From NCBI GenBank assembly GCA_025055975.1, contig JANWWM010000083.1:1-55081 (forward strand): a DNA stretch of 55,081 nt, written 5' to 3'. This document shows positions 43,431 through 53,271 of the stretch, piece by piece. A program made the position numbers and the translations under genes. How positions within the stretch are numbered: position 1 is the stretch's first letter; the number at the start of each line of letters is the position of its first letter. The notes below the pieces were generated by a model. It made no database searches. It saw only the letters and a list, made by a program, of their open reading frames with translations, and was not told where the DNA came from. The DNA is from Chloroherpetonaceae bacterium. Its GTDB lineage: Bacteria > Bacteroidota > Chlorobiia > Chlorobiales > Thermochlorobacteraceae.

Positions 43431-45233
43431 ATGTCAAGATTCGCGTTTGCGCTTTTCGCCGCGCTCGTTTGCGCCTCGCCGTCGCTTCAAGGGCAGGATC
43501 TTGACCAACTTCGGCAACTGCGCGACCAAACCAGCGCGTCGCCAGCCACGGGCGAAAGTCGCTCGTCTTTGCTCCGAAATTACTTCTCGTCGTTTTCGCA
43601 AGACCAAAACTTGCTCGATAAGCTCAGCGCGTCGGTTCAACCCGCGCCGTCGCTTCAAACCATTCCGCTCGAAGACGTCATCGATGCGGAAAAATACATG
43701 CTGAACGCGGGCGACGTGATCGACATTAGCATTTTCAGCCTCGCGCCCATCACGTTTCGAACGACGGTTTCCGCCGATGGCAATCTGACGATCCCAAACG
43801 TCGGCTCCGTGTTCGTGAGCGGCAAAACGCTCGCGTCCGCAAAGCCCGAATTGCTCGAAAAACTTTCCAAGCAATACAAAGGCGGCGCGATTTCCATCAC
43901 GCTTCAACGACCGCGAACGTTTCTCGTAACCGTAACGGGCGCGATACGAGCGCCGGGAAAACACGTCGTTTCCGCCATTGACCGCGTCGACAAAGCCATT
44001 CTCGTCGCAAACGCTCCAATGGGCGACAACTCCAATCTCGCGCCGAACCTGCAAGCCGAAAAACTCACGGCGGATAGGCTCGCGTTGCGTCTGTATCCGA
44101 ACTACTCGCCGTTGCTGCAACCATCGCTGCGGCGCATCCAGTTGCGTCGCAAGAGCGGGGAAGTCATCGAGTGCGATTTGATTCGATTCTTCCTGGCGGG
44201 CGACAACTCGATGAACCCGTTGTTGCGGGAGGGCGACGTGATTGCCGTGCCGAATCTCGCCGTCGAGCAAGTCGAGAAGGTGGGCATCTACGGCGCGGTT
44301 CAAATTCCCGCGCTCTACGAATACTCGCCCTTCGATAGCCTCTCGACGCTCCTGAGGCTCGCGCAGGGCGCGACCCCAAACGCCGATTTGGAGAACGTTC
44401 AACTCGTCCGCAAAACCGCGTCAGGCTTTGAGACGCGGCGAATCAACCTTGCCGAAATTCTCGCGCGAAAAGCTCCCGACGTTCCGCTCTTGCCAAACGA
44501 TCGAATCCAAGTTCCCGAAAAAAGCGCGCCGAAAATCGGCAACGTCACCATCAAGGGCGAGGTGAAATTTCCGGGCTACTTTGCGATCGAGGAAGGAAAA
44601 ACGACCTTGAAAGACGTCGTCAAACTCGCGGGCGGCTTTACGGACAAGGCGCTCTTAAACGGCGCGAAAATTTATCGCAAGCCGCGTCCCGAAGATCCCA
44701 ACGCCAAAGAGCCAATCGCCATCACCGACCCCGGCTTCGAGCGCGCGCGCATCGTGCGCGGAAGCAATCTCAATCCCGAAGAAGCGCAGACCTTCGACAT
44801 TGATTATGGCGCGCGACGGAATTACGTTTCCGCAAACTTTCCCGAAATTTTCAAGGCGGGAAGCGAGCAAGACATTCTGCTCAAAGACGGCGACATCATC
44901 TTGATTCCGCGAGACGAGCAAACCGTCTATGTTTTCGGTCAGGTTCAGCGTCCGGGCTTCGTGAAATACGTGAAAGGTTGGAAGGCGCGCGATTATTTGA
45001 ACGCCGTCGGCGGCGAAACGTCGGAATCGACGGGCGACGTGAAAGTGCTCAAAGCGGGCAGCGACGAGTGGAAAACGCCGAGCGAGACCGAAATCGAATC
45101 GGGCGATTGGATCATCGCGCCGAAAAAAGTCCGCAAAACCTTCGCGCAGAGCGTTTCCGAATACGCGCCGATCATCTCGCTGTTCACGACGGCGGTAACT
45201 TTGGGCGTGTTGATTTTTCAAGCAACGAAATGA
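43431..45233 (+). CDS. Outer-membrane polysaccharide export protein (Wza-like, SLBB domains)
   Basis: A 600-residue OPX-family protein with signal peptide MSRFAFALFAALVCASPSLQGQ. The Poly_export domain starts near YMLNAGDVIDISIFSL (about 90-180), followed by several SLBB domains (VTVTGAIRAPGKHVV, VGIYGAVQIPALY, VTIKGEVKFPGYF, VYVFGQVQRPGFV). A C-terminal hydrophobic helix (IISLFTTAVTLGVLIF) follows. It forms the periplasm-spanning export channel. No lipobox Cys is seen. It opens a nine-gene operon; its stop overlaps the next start by four bases. Confidence 0.94.
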   Translation: MSRFAFALFAALVCASPSLQGQDLDQLRQLRDQTSASPATGESRSSLLRNYFSSFSQDQNLLDKLSASVQPAPSLQTIPLEDVIDAEKYMLNAGDVIDISIFSLAPITFRTTVSADGNLTIPNVGSVFVSGKTLASAKPELLEKLSKQYKGGAISITLQRPRTFLVTVTGAIRAPGKHVVSAIDRVDKAILVANAPMGDNSNLAPNLQAEKLTADRLALRLYPNYSPLLQPSLRRIQLRRKSGEVIECDLIRFFLAGDNSMNPLLREGDVIAVPNLAVEQVEKVGIYGAVQIPALYEYSPFDSLSTLLRLAQGATPNADLENVQLVRKTASGFETRRINLAEILARKAPDVPLLPNDRIQVPEKSAPKIGNVTIKGEVKFPGYFAIEEGKTTLKDVVKLAGGFTDKALLNGAKIYRKPRPEDPNAKEPIAITDPGFERARIVRGSNLNPEEAQTFDIDYGARRNYVSANFPEIFKAGSEQDILLKDGDIILIPRDEQTVYVFGQVQRPGFVKYVKGWKARDYLNAVGGETSESTGDVKVLKAGSDEWKTPSETEIESGDWIIAPKKVRKTFAQSVSEYAPIISLFTTAVTLGVLIFQATK

Positions 45234-46477
45234 CGTCGAGACAAGAAGAACAATCCGTCGCGTTAGAAACGATCAACGGCGATTCGCGTTCGTCGCTCGA
45301 AAACGGCTCGATGCCCGCATGGGCGCGTTTGTTGGAAATCGCGCTTCGTCATCGCAAGTGGATTCTGATTGGCACGGCGAGCGCGACGGCGATTTCGACG
45401 CTCGTCGCGTTTTTGCTGCCGCTGTGGTATCTCTCCTCGTCGGTCATCGTCGTTGGAATGCAAAGCGACGTGTTGAACCTTTCCAAGTTGCTCGGCGTGA
45501 GCGCGGGATTGGCGAGCGAATTGCTTGGGAAAAACAAACTCGCCGACGAAGTCGACCGCTACGAAGCGATTTTCAGAAGCGAACGCTTGCGCCTTGCCGT
45601 CATTGAGAAATTCGATCTCGTCAAGGTTTATGAATACGACGACCCCGACGTCAAAGAACCGATTTTGAGCACGCTCAAAGAGCTCGACAAAAACATTTCG
45701 TTCAAAGACAACAAAAACGGCACGATTACGGTCTCCGCCTACTACGAGGGCAGCGCCGAAAAATCCGCCGAGATGACGAATTTCATCGTCGCAATGATGG
45801 ATTCCATCAACCGACAACTCTCGACCGAGTCGGCGCGCAATCAACGCCGTTTCGTCGAGCAGAAATACTTTCAAGCGCAAGAGGAACTGACGCGCGCCGA
45901 AGAAAATTTGAAGGCGTTTCAAAAACGGCATAAGGTCGCCGAAATCAAAGATCAAATTCGCGCCAGCTTGGAGGCGTCGGCGCAAATCGAAGCCTCGGCG
46001 ATCGCGAGCGAGGTCGAATACAACGTGCTGCGCAACGCGCTTGGCGATAGCCACCCGCAAGCCCTGCAAGCCAAAAGCAGAATGCAAGAACTGCGACGGC
46101 AGATCAAACGCCTCGAACAAGGCGGATTGGAGTCGGACATCATCGTGCCGCTCGAGCAAATGCCCGATTTGGGAATGGAGTATTTGCGGTTGTATCGCAA
46201 CGTGCTCTTGCAAACGAAAATCGTCGAGTTTCTCGCCGTGCAATACGAGCAAGCCAAAATTCAGGAAGCCAAAGACACCCCGATGATTCTCGTGTTGGAC
46301 AAAGCCCGCGTTCCCGAATGGAAATCCAAGCCCAAACGATTGTGGATCATTCTCGGCGGCGCGGCGTTGGGCTTGCTGCTTTCGCTTTCGGTGATTTGGC
46401 TTTACTACGAAGCGCAAAAGCCCGAATTCGTTAGGTGGAAGATTTACTTTCGCAACGCGCTGAACGAAAACGTTTGA
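45230..46477 (+). CDS. Wzz-type polysaccharide chain-length regulator
   Basis: A 415-residue inner-membrane protein with transmembrane helices near 44-66 and 380-402 and a large periplasmic coiled-coil-rich domain (SARNQRRFVEQKYFQAQEEL, then TRAEENLKAFQKRHK). The Pro-rich motif before TM2 (VPEWKSKPKRLWI) is typical of Wzz/PCP proteins. It has no fused tyrosine kinase domain, so it is the simple PCP type. ATG at 45230 overlaps the preceding stop (ATGA). Confidence 0.92.
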   Translation: MTSRQEEQSVALETINGDSRSSLENGSMPAWARLLEIALRHRKWILIGTASATAISTLVAFLLPLWYLSSSVIVVGMQSDVLNLSKLLGVSAGLASELLGKNKLADEVDRYEAIFRSERLRLAVIEKFDLVKVYEYDDPDVKEPILSTLKELDKNISFKDNKNGTITVSAYYEGSAEKSAEMTNFIVAMMDSINRQLSTESARNQRRFVEQKYFQAQEELTRAEENLKAFQKRHKVAEIKDQIRASLEASAQIEASAIASEVEYNVLRNALGDSHPQALQAKSRMQELRRQIKRLEQGGLESDIIVPLEQMPDLGMEYLRLYRNVLLQTKIVEFLAVQYEQAKIQEAKDTPMILVLDKARVPEWKSKPKRLWIILGGAALGLLLSLSVIWLYYEAQKPEFVRWKIYFRNALNENV

Positions 46478-47895
46478 TGTCCGTCACGTCCGCCGAGCAA
46501 TCCGCGAAACTTCCCGTCGGAAAACTCTCCGTCGTTTATGCCGCGCTCGCGCTGCTGGTTGGAGCGACCTACGCGCTTCATCCGCTTCTGCCGCTTGGGT
46601 TGGGCTTGACGATAGGCGTTTTCGCGTTTCGGCGATTCGTCGCGTTTTCGGCGCTCTTTTTTGCCATCGTCGCGTTTTTTTTTCTCGTCAGCCCCAACGT
46701 GCCGCCTCACGAAAAGCACTTTCGTTCTCCGATTCTGTTCAACGGCTTCTTGGCGCAAGACGCATTGCTTTTCGTCGCGCTGTTTCTGTTTGCGATAAAC
46801 GTCGCAAGCGAAAATGTCGCGTTTCCGAAGCCTAAAACTCTCGTTGAAAAAGCCTTTTTGTTGTTTGCGATTTCCTTCGGGTGTTCGCTCGTCGTGGGCG
46901 TTGCGCGAGGCAACCGAATGGAATTTTTTTTGACCGAGACGCGCGACTTCTGCTACTTGCTGTTGTTTTGGCTCATCATCGCTTATGCGGCGCGTTTCGA
47001 GCGCGCTTGCGAGTGGTTTCTCGTCTTCGTTGGCTTTTGCGCGGCGTTTGCCGTCATCAGCGTAATTGATTGCGCGATCCGATACAAGTTTGCGCGTTAC
47101 AATTCGGGCATTTCGTTTTTGCTGTTGGGCGGGTTCTTTTTCGCGCTGTCGGCGTTTTTGGTCAGAGAATTTGAAAAGAATCGCGCGTTGTTCGCTGGGC
47201 TGTTGATAGCGTTTGGGTTTGCGATTTTGATCGCTTACACGCGCGGATTGTTCTTGGGTTTGCTCGTCGGTTTGATCGTCGTGATGATGCGAATTGGCGG
47301 GAGGCAAGCGATTCGCTTGACGATCGTTTTCGCGCTCATTGCGGCGGTCGTGCTGGGAACGGCATTGCTGTTCGGCTTGACGATCGATTTTATGGTGGAG
47401 CAAACTACGAAGCGCGGAATGGAAGTGTCGGGCGGCATCGACGTGAGCAGCGCGGAGCGCGTGTTGGAAGTCGTCGCCGTGCTGAACGAAATGCCAAATC
47501 ACCCGATTTTCGGCGCGGGCGTTGGCGCGACGATTCGCGTCTATCGCTTCACGGAACTCGTGGGCAGAGTCGGAATGACGGATTGGTGGTTCATTCACAA
47601 CAACTACGCGCAAACCCTTCACAAGCAAGGGCTGTTCGGACTGGTCGCGCTTCTTTTCTTGTGGTTGAGCGCGTGTTGGAAATCGTTTTCGCTTTTCGCT
47701 CGCGCAAGCGAGCCAAAGAAGAAAGTCCTTTTGCTCACGTCGCTCGGAACGCTGGCGGGAATGATGACCATCTCGATGACGAATTCGGTGATGACCTACT
47801 CGAACACCAACTTTTTGAACGCGCTTCTGTTCGCCATCGTCGCCCTGATTGAGCGCGAAGAGCGGGAGCGTCAAACCCTCGCGCCTGAACGATGA
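46477..47895 (+). CDS. O-antigen ligase/polymerase family membrane protein
   Basis: A 472-residue polytopic protein with about 12 hydrophobic segments. The region HPIFGAGVGATIRVYRF followed by the WWFIHNNYAQTLHKQGLFG loop matches the Wzy_C/WaaL family (conserved His-Asn-x-Tyr-x-x-x-L). It polymerises or ligates undecaprenyl-linked polysaccharide units at the periplasmic face. Wzy and WaaL cannot be told apart by eye. Start overlaps the Wzz stop by one base; its stop overlaps the next ATG by four. Confidence 0.9.
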   Translation: MSVTSAEQSAKLPVGKLSVVYAALALLVGATYALHPLLPLGLGLTIGVFAFRRFVAFSALFFAIVAFFFLVSPNVPPHEKHFRSPILFNGFLAQDALLFVALFLFAINVASENVAFPKPKTLVEKAFLLFAISFGCSLVVGVARGNRMEFFLTETRDFCYLLLFWLIIAYAARFERACEWFLVFVGFCAAFAVISVIDCAIRYKFARYNSGISFLLLGGFFFALSAFLVREFEKNRALFAGLLIAFGFAILIAYTRGLFLGLLVGLIVVMMRIGGRQAIRLTIVFALIAAVVLGTALLFGLTIDFMVEQTTKRGMEVSGGIDVSSAERVLEVVAVLNEMPNHPIFGAGVGATIRVYRFTELVGRVGMTDWWFIHNNYAQTLHKQGLFGLVALLFLWLSACWKSFSLFARASEPKKKVLLLTSLGTLAGMMTISMTNSVMTYSNTNFLNALLFAIVALIEREERERQTLAPER

Positions 47896-49424
47896 GCGTC
47901 AAGCGCAAGCTCGTTTTGAACACGATCTTCGTCTCGATTCCTCGCGCGTTGAGCTGGGTTTTGACGCTTTTCGTAACGCCCTACGTCGTCGGTCAGTTGG
48001 GCATTTCGCTGTTCGGGGTTTGGTCGCTGTTGTTCTCGCTCTCGCTCTACTTTTTCTTGGCGGATTTTGGTTTCGCGTCGTCGATCGCGCGTTTTGTCGC
48101 CGAGGCGGACGCGACGCGCAACGACGAACGGTTGTCGCAAATTTTCTCCGTCGCCTTGTGGTTCTACGCGGCGTTGAGCCTTGCGCTCGTAACGGCGACG
48201 CTCGCTTGGCAGAAAGAGATCCGCGCGTTCTTTCGGATCGAACTGAGCGACGACCCATCGCTCGACCTTGCCTACGTCGCAACGATTTTCGGGTGCGCAT
48301 GCTCGCTGTTGGCGATGGCGTTTTCGCAGATTCTCGAAGGCTTGCAAAAGATGAACGTGAGCGGCTCGATTAGCTCGATTGGAATTCTTGCGATGAATGT
48401 CGCAAGCGCGATCGCGGTTGGGTTGGGGTTCGGGGTTGCGGGGCTTGCGGTCGTCTTCGCCGCGGCGAATTTTTTGACGCTCGTCGCTGCGCTTGCGGCG
48501 ATTTGGAAAAGCGTTCCAAACTTGCGGCTGAAGCCGTTTGAAACGTCGCTCTTCAAAGCGATGCTCAAATACGGCGCGCAATTGCATGTTTCGATGCTCG
48601 CGTTCATTCTCGTGGTGCGGACGGAAAGCCCCATCATTTCAAGCGTTTTGGGGGCGACGGCGGTCGGATACTATCGCCTCGCCAATGGTCTGGCGGGGCT
48701 TTCGCGCGATTTGCCGTCTCTCTTGGTTGGCGCGCTCTTGCCAACGGCGACGATGCTTCATGCGAGCGCGCGCCGAGACGAACTCAAACGCCTCTACGAG
48801 CGCGCCAACGCTTACCTCGCCTTTTTCGCCTTTTCGGTCTCGGCGTTCTTCTTTTGCTTCGCCGACGCGCTGTTGCGGCTTTGGCTCGATAGCGACGAAT
48901 TTCGACTCGCCGCCTTGCCAATGCGATTGATGACGGTGGGCTTTTGCGCCAACGTGCTGACGAGCGCGACCATCTCGCTGACGCGCGCGATGGGTCTAAC
49001 GCGCCAAGAACTCGTCGTCAATCTCGTCATCGTGGTTTCGCACGTCGGGCTGAACGTCGCTCTGCTACGTTGGCTCGGAATGTCGGGCGTTGGCGTGGCG
49101 ACGGCTCTCGTGCTCGCGCCCGCGAGCCTTTCGCTGATGGCGCTTCTTTCGCCGAAGTTTGAAGCGTCGCTGCTGGAATTGTGCGGAAAAATTTGGTTGC
49201 CGAATCTTTTGATGGTCGCAGGCTCGTCGCTCGTCGCGCTTGGCGTTTATGCGCTCGCGCAGGAAGGGCTGCGTCCGCAAGAATGGTCGATTCGGCAGGA
49301 AGAGTTGGTCAAGTTGCTCGCGGCGGGAAGCGCGTTTGTCGGAACGCAGCTCGTTTTGGGCGAACGCTTTGGAATGATTCGCTTCGCCGATTTGCGCGAC
49401 CTGCTCAAACGCAAAACCGCCTAA
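47892..49424 (+). CDS. Wzx-type polysaccharide flippase
   Basis: A 510-residue multi-helix protein of the MOP superfamily. The N-terminus FVSIPRALSWVLTLFVTPYV and GVWSLLFSLSLYFFLADFGF, then ARFVAEADA, match the PST/Wzx family. Charged residues sit in expected helices. It flips the lipid-linked repeat unit across the inner membrane. Overlaps the polymerase stop by four bases. Confidence 0.92.
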   Translation: MSVKRKLVLNTIFVSIPRALSWVLTLFVTPYVVGQLGISLFGVWSLLFSLSLYFFLADFGFASSIARFVAEADATRNDERLSQIFSVALWFYAALSLALVTATLAWQKEIRAFFRIELSDDPSLDLAYVATIFGCACSLLAMAFSQILEGLQKMNVSGSISSIGILAMNVASAIAVGLGFGVAGLAVVFAAANFLTLVAALAAIWKSVPNLRLKPFETSLFKAMLKYGAQLHVSMLAFILVVRTESPIISSVLGATAVGYYRLANGLAGLSRDLPSLLVGALLPTATMLHASARRDELKRLYERANAYLAFFAFSVSAFFFCFADALLRLWLDSDEFRLAALPMRLMTVGFCANVLTSATISLTRAMGLTRQELVVNLVIVVSHVGLNVALLRWLGMSGVGVATALVLAPASLSLMALLSPKFEASLLELCGKIWLPNLLMVAGSSLVALGVYALAQEGLRPQEWSIRQEELVKLLAAGSAFVGTQLVLGERFGMIRFADLRDLLKRKTA

Positions 49425-49439
49425 CGCCACGTTTCAGCG

Positions 49440-50678
49440 ATGAAGATTTTAATCATTAGTCCCGTTCTCCCGTATCGCAACGTCAGACACGGCGGCGGCG
49501 CGATTTTGTTCAGCCTGATGGAAGCGCTCGCTCGACGAAACGACGTCGCGCTCGCCGCCATGCGCGAGCCTTTCGAGAAAGAAAAGGTTGAAGAACTCAA
49601 ATCGCTCGTCGAGGTCGTCGTCGATTTTCCGCGCCGCGAGACGAGCGAAGAGAGCCTCGCCGCGCTCGCAAACGGCGGATTCGCGTCGAAGGCGCGACTG
49701 TGGGCGAGAGGATTTTTGAACGACGCTTTTTCCGTTCCCACGCCCGACGTGAAAGCGTTTTCGGACTTGGTTCTCGCGCATCTTTCGGAGCGTCGCTACG
49801 ACGTCGCGCAAGTCGAGTTTCCGCAATGGCTGTCGTATTTCGTGAAGAAAATTCGCGCGCCAATCGTCGTGGGCGCGGCGCACGACGTCGTCTTCAAAGC
49901 CTACGACCGAATGCGCGTTCAGAAAAAAAACGTCGCGCATCGCGCGCTCGCAACGCTGCGCTACGCGCTCGAAAAGCGCAACGAACTGGCGACCTATCGC
50001 CGTTTGACGCGCGTCTACGCGCTTTCGGATTTCGACAAAAACCTTCTGCTGCGAGCCGAGCCGACGCTCAAAGCGGAGACGCGACGAGCGGGCTTCTCGC
50101 CGCCCGCGATTTCAAGCGACGCAACGCGCGAGCGAAACATGATTCTCTTCGTCGGATATTTGGCGCGCGGCGAAAATCAAGACGGCGCGCGATTTATGAT
50201 TGACGACGTGATGCCGCTCGTTTGGAAGACGATTCCCGACGCGCAACTGCACGTCGTTGGCGGCGGCGCGCCAAGATGGCTCTTGGAAAAAGGCGACGGA
50301 CGGACGATTTTCTTTCACGGCTATCAAGAAAATTTGCGAGCGTTTTATGAACGCGCTCGCGTCATGACCGCGCCGCTCTTCGTCGGCGGCGGCATCATCA
50401 CGAAACTGATCGAATCGTTGATGAACGGCTTGCCCGCGGTCTCGACGAGCGTTGGCAACGAGGGCGTTCAAGCCCCGCCCAACGAAGCGATTTTAATCGC
50501 GGATTCGGCGGAAGCTTTCGCGCAAGCCATCGCGCGCCTGATTCAAGACGACGAGTTGCATCGACGGATGTCGGAGGCGGCGCGTCGGCATTTCGAGCAA
50601 AACTTTCGCATCGAGCGCGTCGCGGAATCGCTTGAAGAAAGTTATCGACGGATTTTGAGCGAACATGCGATGGGCTAA
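49440..50678 (+). CDS. GT4-type glycosyltransferase
   Basis: A 412-residue GT-B enzyme. The N-terminal HGGGAILFSLMEALARR acceptor-side motif is followed by the nucleotide-sugar domain: ILFVGYLARGENQDGARFM, then LHVVGGG, FHGYQENLRAFYERARVM and KLIESLMNGLPAVST (EX7E-like). It adds a sugar to the growing chain in the cytoplasm. Start is 15 bases after the flippase stop. Confidence 0.92.
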   Translation: MKILIISPVLPYRNVRHGGGAILFSLMEALARRNDVALAAMREPFEKEKVEELKSLVEVVVDFPRRETSEESLAALANGGFASKARLWARGFLNDAFSVPTPDVKAFSDLVLAHLSERRYDVAQVEFPQWLSYFVKKIRAPIVVGAAHDVVFKAYDRMRVQKKNVAHRALATLRYALEKRNELATYRRLTRVYALSDFDKNLLLRAEPTLKAETRRAGFSPPAISSDATRERNMILFVGYLARGENQDGARFMIDDVMPLVWKTIPDAQLHVVGGGAPRWLLEKGDGRTIFFHGYQENLRAFYERARVMTAPLFVGGGIITKLIESLMNGLPAVSTSVGNEGVQAPPNEAILIADSAEAFAQAIARLIQDDELHRRMSEAARRHFEQNFRIERVAESLEESYRRILSEHAMG

Positions 50679-51441
50679 TCTTCCGGGCTTGGCGAAAAAC
50701 GCCTTGCGACATCGCGTCGGCAAGTGCGCCATCTGCGGCAAGCGAAGCCTTTTTCTCGTCTTTGAAACGCGCGAGGCGCGACATTTCCGCGAGCGATTGC
50801 ACTGCGTTTTCTGCAAAAGCGTCTCGCGCAATCGGCACGTCGCCAAAGAAATTTTGAGCGTCTTCGGACGCAAGGAAAATTCGATTCAAGAAGCCAAACC
50901 GTTTCTGAAAACGCTGAAAATTTACAGCGCGAGTTCGGGCGACGCTCTGCATCGAACGTTGGGCGACGGCAATCCGAACTTCGTCGCGTCGGAATACTTC
51001 CCCGACGTGCCCATCGGCGCGACGAAAAACGGCGTGTCGTGTCAGAACTTGGAATCGCTCACGTTCGAAAGCGAGGCGTTTGACTTGGTGATTACCGAAG
51101 ACGTCTTGGAGCACGTCGCCGATTTTGAAAAAGCCTTTTCGGAAATTCATCGCGTCTTGAAACGCGGCGGCTATCACGTGTTCACCGTTCCGCTTCTGCT
51201 CGACGCGCCCACGCTGGAACGCGCCACGCTGGAAAACGGAATCGTCAAACATCTGTTGCCGCCCGAATATCACGGCGACCCGATACGCGGCGAAATTTTG
51301 GCGTTTAGAACGTTTGGCTACGACATTTTCGAACGGCTGGCGAAGTTCGGGTTCGAGGCGAAACTGTCTCAAACGTTTTACCAAGACACGTTGCGCTACG
51401 CGATCGCCGATAGCCACGTCATCGTAAGCCGCAAGCGATGA
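50665..51441 (+). CDS. SAM-dependent methyltransferase with N-terminal zinc motif
   Basis: A 258-residue protein. The first 60 residues contain two Cys pairs (CAICG and CVFC), a probable zinc ribbon. The methyltransferase fold follows, with a degenerate motif I at IYSASSGDALHR, motif III DLVITEDVLEHV and VLKRGGYHVFTVPL. It likely methylates a sugar on the polysaccharide, an inference from the locus. It overlaps the preceding gene by 14 bases. Confidence 0.82.
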   Translation: MRWANLPGLAKNALRHRVGKCAICGKRSLFLVFETREARHFRERLHCVFCKSVSRNRHVAKEILSVFGRKENSIQEAKPFLKTLKIYSASSGDALHRTLGDGNPNFVASEYFPDVPIGATKNGVSCQNLESLTFESEAFDLVITEDVLEHVADFEKAFSEIHRVLKRGGYHVFTVPLLLDAPTLERATLENGIVKHLLPPEYHGDPIRGEILAFRTFGYDIFERLAKFGFEAKLSQTFYQDTLRYAIADSHVIVSRKR

Positions 51442-51471
51442 AACGCGCCGACAACTTCAACTCGCTCGACA

Positions 51472-52344
51472 ATGATTTCCATCGTCATTTGCAGCGCGTC
51501 GCCCGATTTTCAAAAGCAAGTCGTCGAGAACTTGTCGCAAACCGTCGGGTGCGACCACGAATTCATCGTCTTCGATAATCGCCTTCATCGATATGGGCTG
51601 TGCAAGGTCTATAACCTTTGCGCCGAGAAAGCCAAGCATTCGTATCTCTGCTTCGCTCACGAGGACATTCTCATCGAGACGAAAGATTGGGGCAAAAGGC
51701 TCATCGCGCACTTTGAGCGCGATAGGGAAATCGGCGCGATTGGCGTGGCGGGCATTGGCTTCGTAAGCGAGCGACCGAAGCCATCGACGCCGCGCGCCGC
51801 CGCGTTCTTTCGCGTCAAGCACATCGACAAGCGCACGGGGCGACGGGCAAACATCTGGCGACCCAAGGGCGTTCAAGGCTTGTTTCGCGTCGCCACGATC
51901 GATGGGCAATTCATCTTCACGACCAAAGACGTGTGGAGTCAGTGCCGCTTCGACGAAGAACGCTTCACGCATTTCCATCTCTACGACTTGGATTTCAGCA
52001 TGCAGGTCAATCGACGCTACAAGGTGATGGCGACGACCGAAATCGACATCACGCACTTTTCGTTCGGAACTTACGACGCGACGCATCGCGCCTTTTATTT
52101 GAAGTTCATCGAGAAGTGGAAAGATCGATTGCCCTTGTTGCAGATCTCCGAAAGCGCGTCGCCGACGCAGATCGTCAAAATTTTCACGCACGACATTTTG
52201 AATCATTTGCGCGACGGGCATTTCGATCTTGCCAAGAGAAGCTTCGAGCATTTGAAGCGCGCTCTGGCGCGCCCGACGCTCCCGCTCGCGTTGCAGTGCG
52301 CCGCGCTGTCGCCCATCGTGATGCTTTCAACCTTGCGCGACTAA
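51472..52344 (+). CDS. StrF-like family glycosyltransferase
   Basis: A 290-residue protein beginning SIVICSASPDFQKQ. DHEFIVFDNRL, GLCKVYNLCAEKAKHSYLCF and AHEDILIETKDWG place it in the Glyco_tranf_2_5 (StrF-domain) family. The acidic HED motif takes the place of DxD. It differs from ordinary GT2 proteins in its C-terminus. Its sugar cannot be deduced. Its stop overlaps the next start by one base. Confidence 0.82.
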   Translation: MISIVICSASPDFQKQVVENLSQTVGCDHEFIVFDNRLHRYGLCKVYNLCAEKAKHSYLCFAHEDILIETKDWGKRLIAHFERDREIGAIGVAGIGFVSERPKPSTPRAAAFFRVKHIDKRTGRRANIWRPKGVQGLFRVATIDGQFIFTTKDVWSQCRFDEERFTHFHLYDLDFSMQVNRRYKVMATTEIDITHFSFGTYDATHRAFYLKFIEKWKDRLPLLQISESASPTQIVKIFTHDILNHLRDGHFDLAKRSFEHLKRALARPTLPLALQCAALSPIVMLSTLRD

Positions 52345-53261
52345 TGCGAGCCAAAGTCAACGTCTTGCTCTCCACCTACAACGGCGAAAAGTTTTTGTCG
52401 CAACAACTCGATAGCCTTTTGGCGCAAACCTATCCCGACATTCTCATTCACGTTCGAGACGACGGTTCGAGCGACAAGACGCTCGACATTCTCGATGCCT
52501 ATCGCAACGCGCACCCGAACATTCGCGTCACGCGAGGCGAAAACATGGGCGCGGCGAAAAGTTTTTATCAATTGCTTCTGAACGCCGACGATTCTTGCGA
52601 GTATTTCGCCTACTGCGACCAAGACGACGTGTGGAAATCCGACAAAATCGAGCGCGCCATCGCCTTTCATCAAAAGCGAGACCCCGCGATTCCAGCTTTG
52701 TATTTCTCGGAGTTTGAAATCGTCGATGCCAATCTCAGGCGCATTGCCTCATCGAAGCCTTACGCTCGGCGCGACTTCAAGACGGCTCTGCTCCAAAACG
52801 TGCCGTTTGGGTGCGCGCAAGTGTGGAACAAGGCGGCGCAACGATTGCTGGCGACGCACCCGCCAAACTTTTTCTATATGCACGATTGGTGGAATTTTCT
52901 CGTGATTTCGGGCGTGGGCGAAATTCTTTACGATCCCGCGGAAACGCTCTACTATCGGGCGCACGGCGCGAACGTGTTTGGTCAAACGACGTCTTTCTGG
53001 GCGCGAATGACCAATCGCGTCGCCTTGCTCAGACGACGAAAAGAATTGCCCATCTTTTCGGCATGGCGGCAAGCCGTCGAATTTGAACGACTCTTTGCGC
53101 CTTATCTTTCGCCCGAACATCGAGAAACGCTCGCGGAATTTACGCGCTCGAAAGAAAACGTTTGGCGACGATTGCGCTACGCGATGACGGGAAAGGCGAG
53201 ACGCGCCTCGCGCCTGGACACGCTCATCTTCAAAGCAATGGTCGTTTTCAACCGCTACTAA
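52344..53261 (+). CDS. GT2 glycosyltransferase
   Basis: A 305-residue inverting GT-A enzyme: VLLSTYNGEKFLSQQLDSLL at the N-terminus, VRDDGSSDKT and YFAYCDQDDVW (DxD). The motifs MHDWWNFLV and LYYRAHGANVFGQ resemble bacterial rhamnosyltransferase-type GT2 proteins. Start ATG at 52344 overlaps the preceding stop. Confidence 0.92.
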   Translation: MRAKVNVLLSTYNGEKFLSQQLDSLLAQTYPDILIHVRDDGSSDKTLDILDAYRNAHPNIRVTRGENMGAAKSFYQLLLNADDSCEYFAYCDQDDVWKSDKIERAIAFHQKRDPAIPALYFSEFEIVDANLRRIASSKPYARRDFKTALLQNVPFGCAQVWNKAAQRLLATHPPNFFYMHDWWNFLVISGVGEILYDPAETLYYRAHGANVFGQTTSFWARMTNRVALLRRRKELPIFSAWRQAVEFERLFAPYLSPEHRETLAEFTRSKENVWRRLRYAMTGKARRASRLDTLIFKAMVVFNRY

Positions 53262-53271
53262 ACGCGCCTTG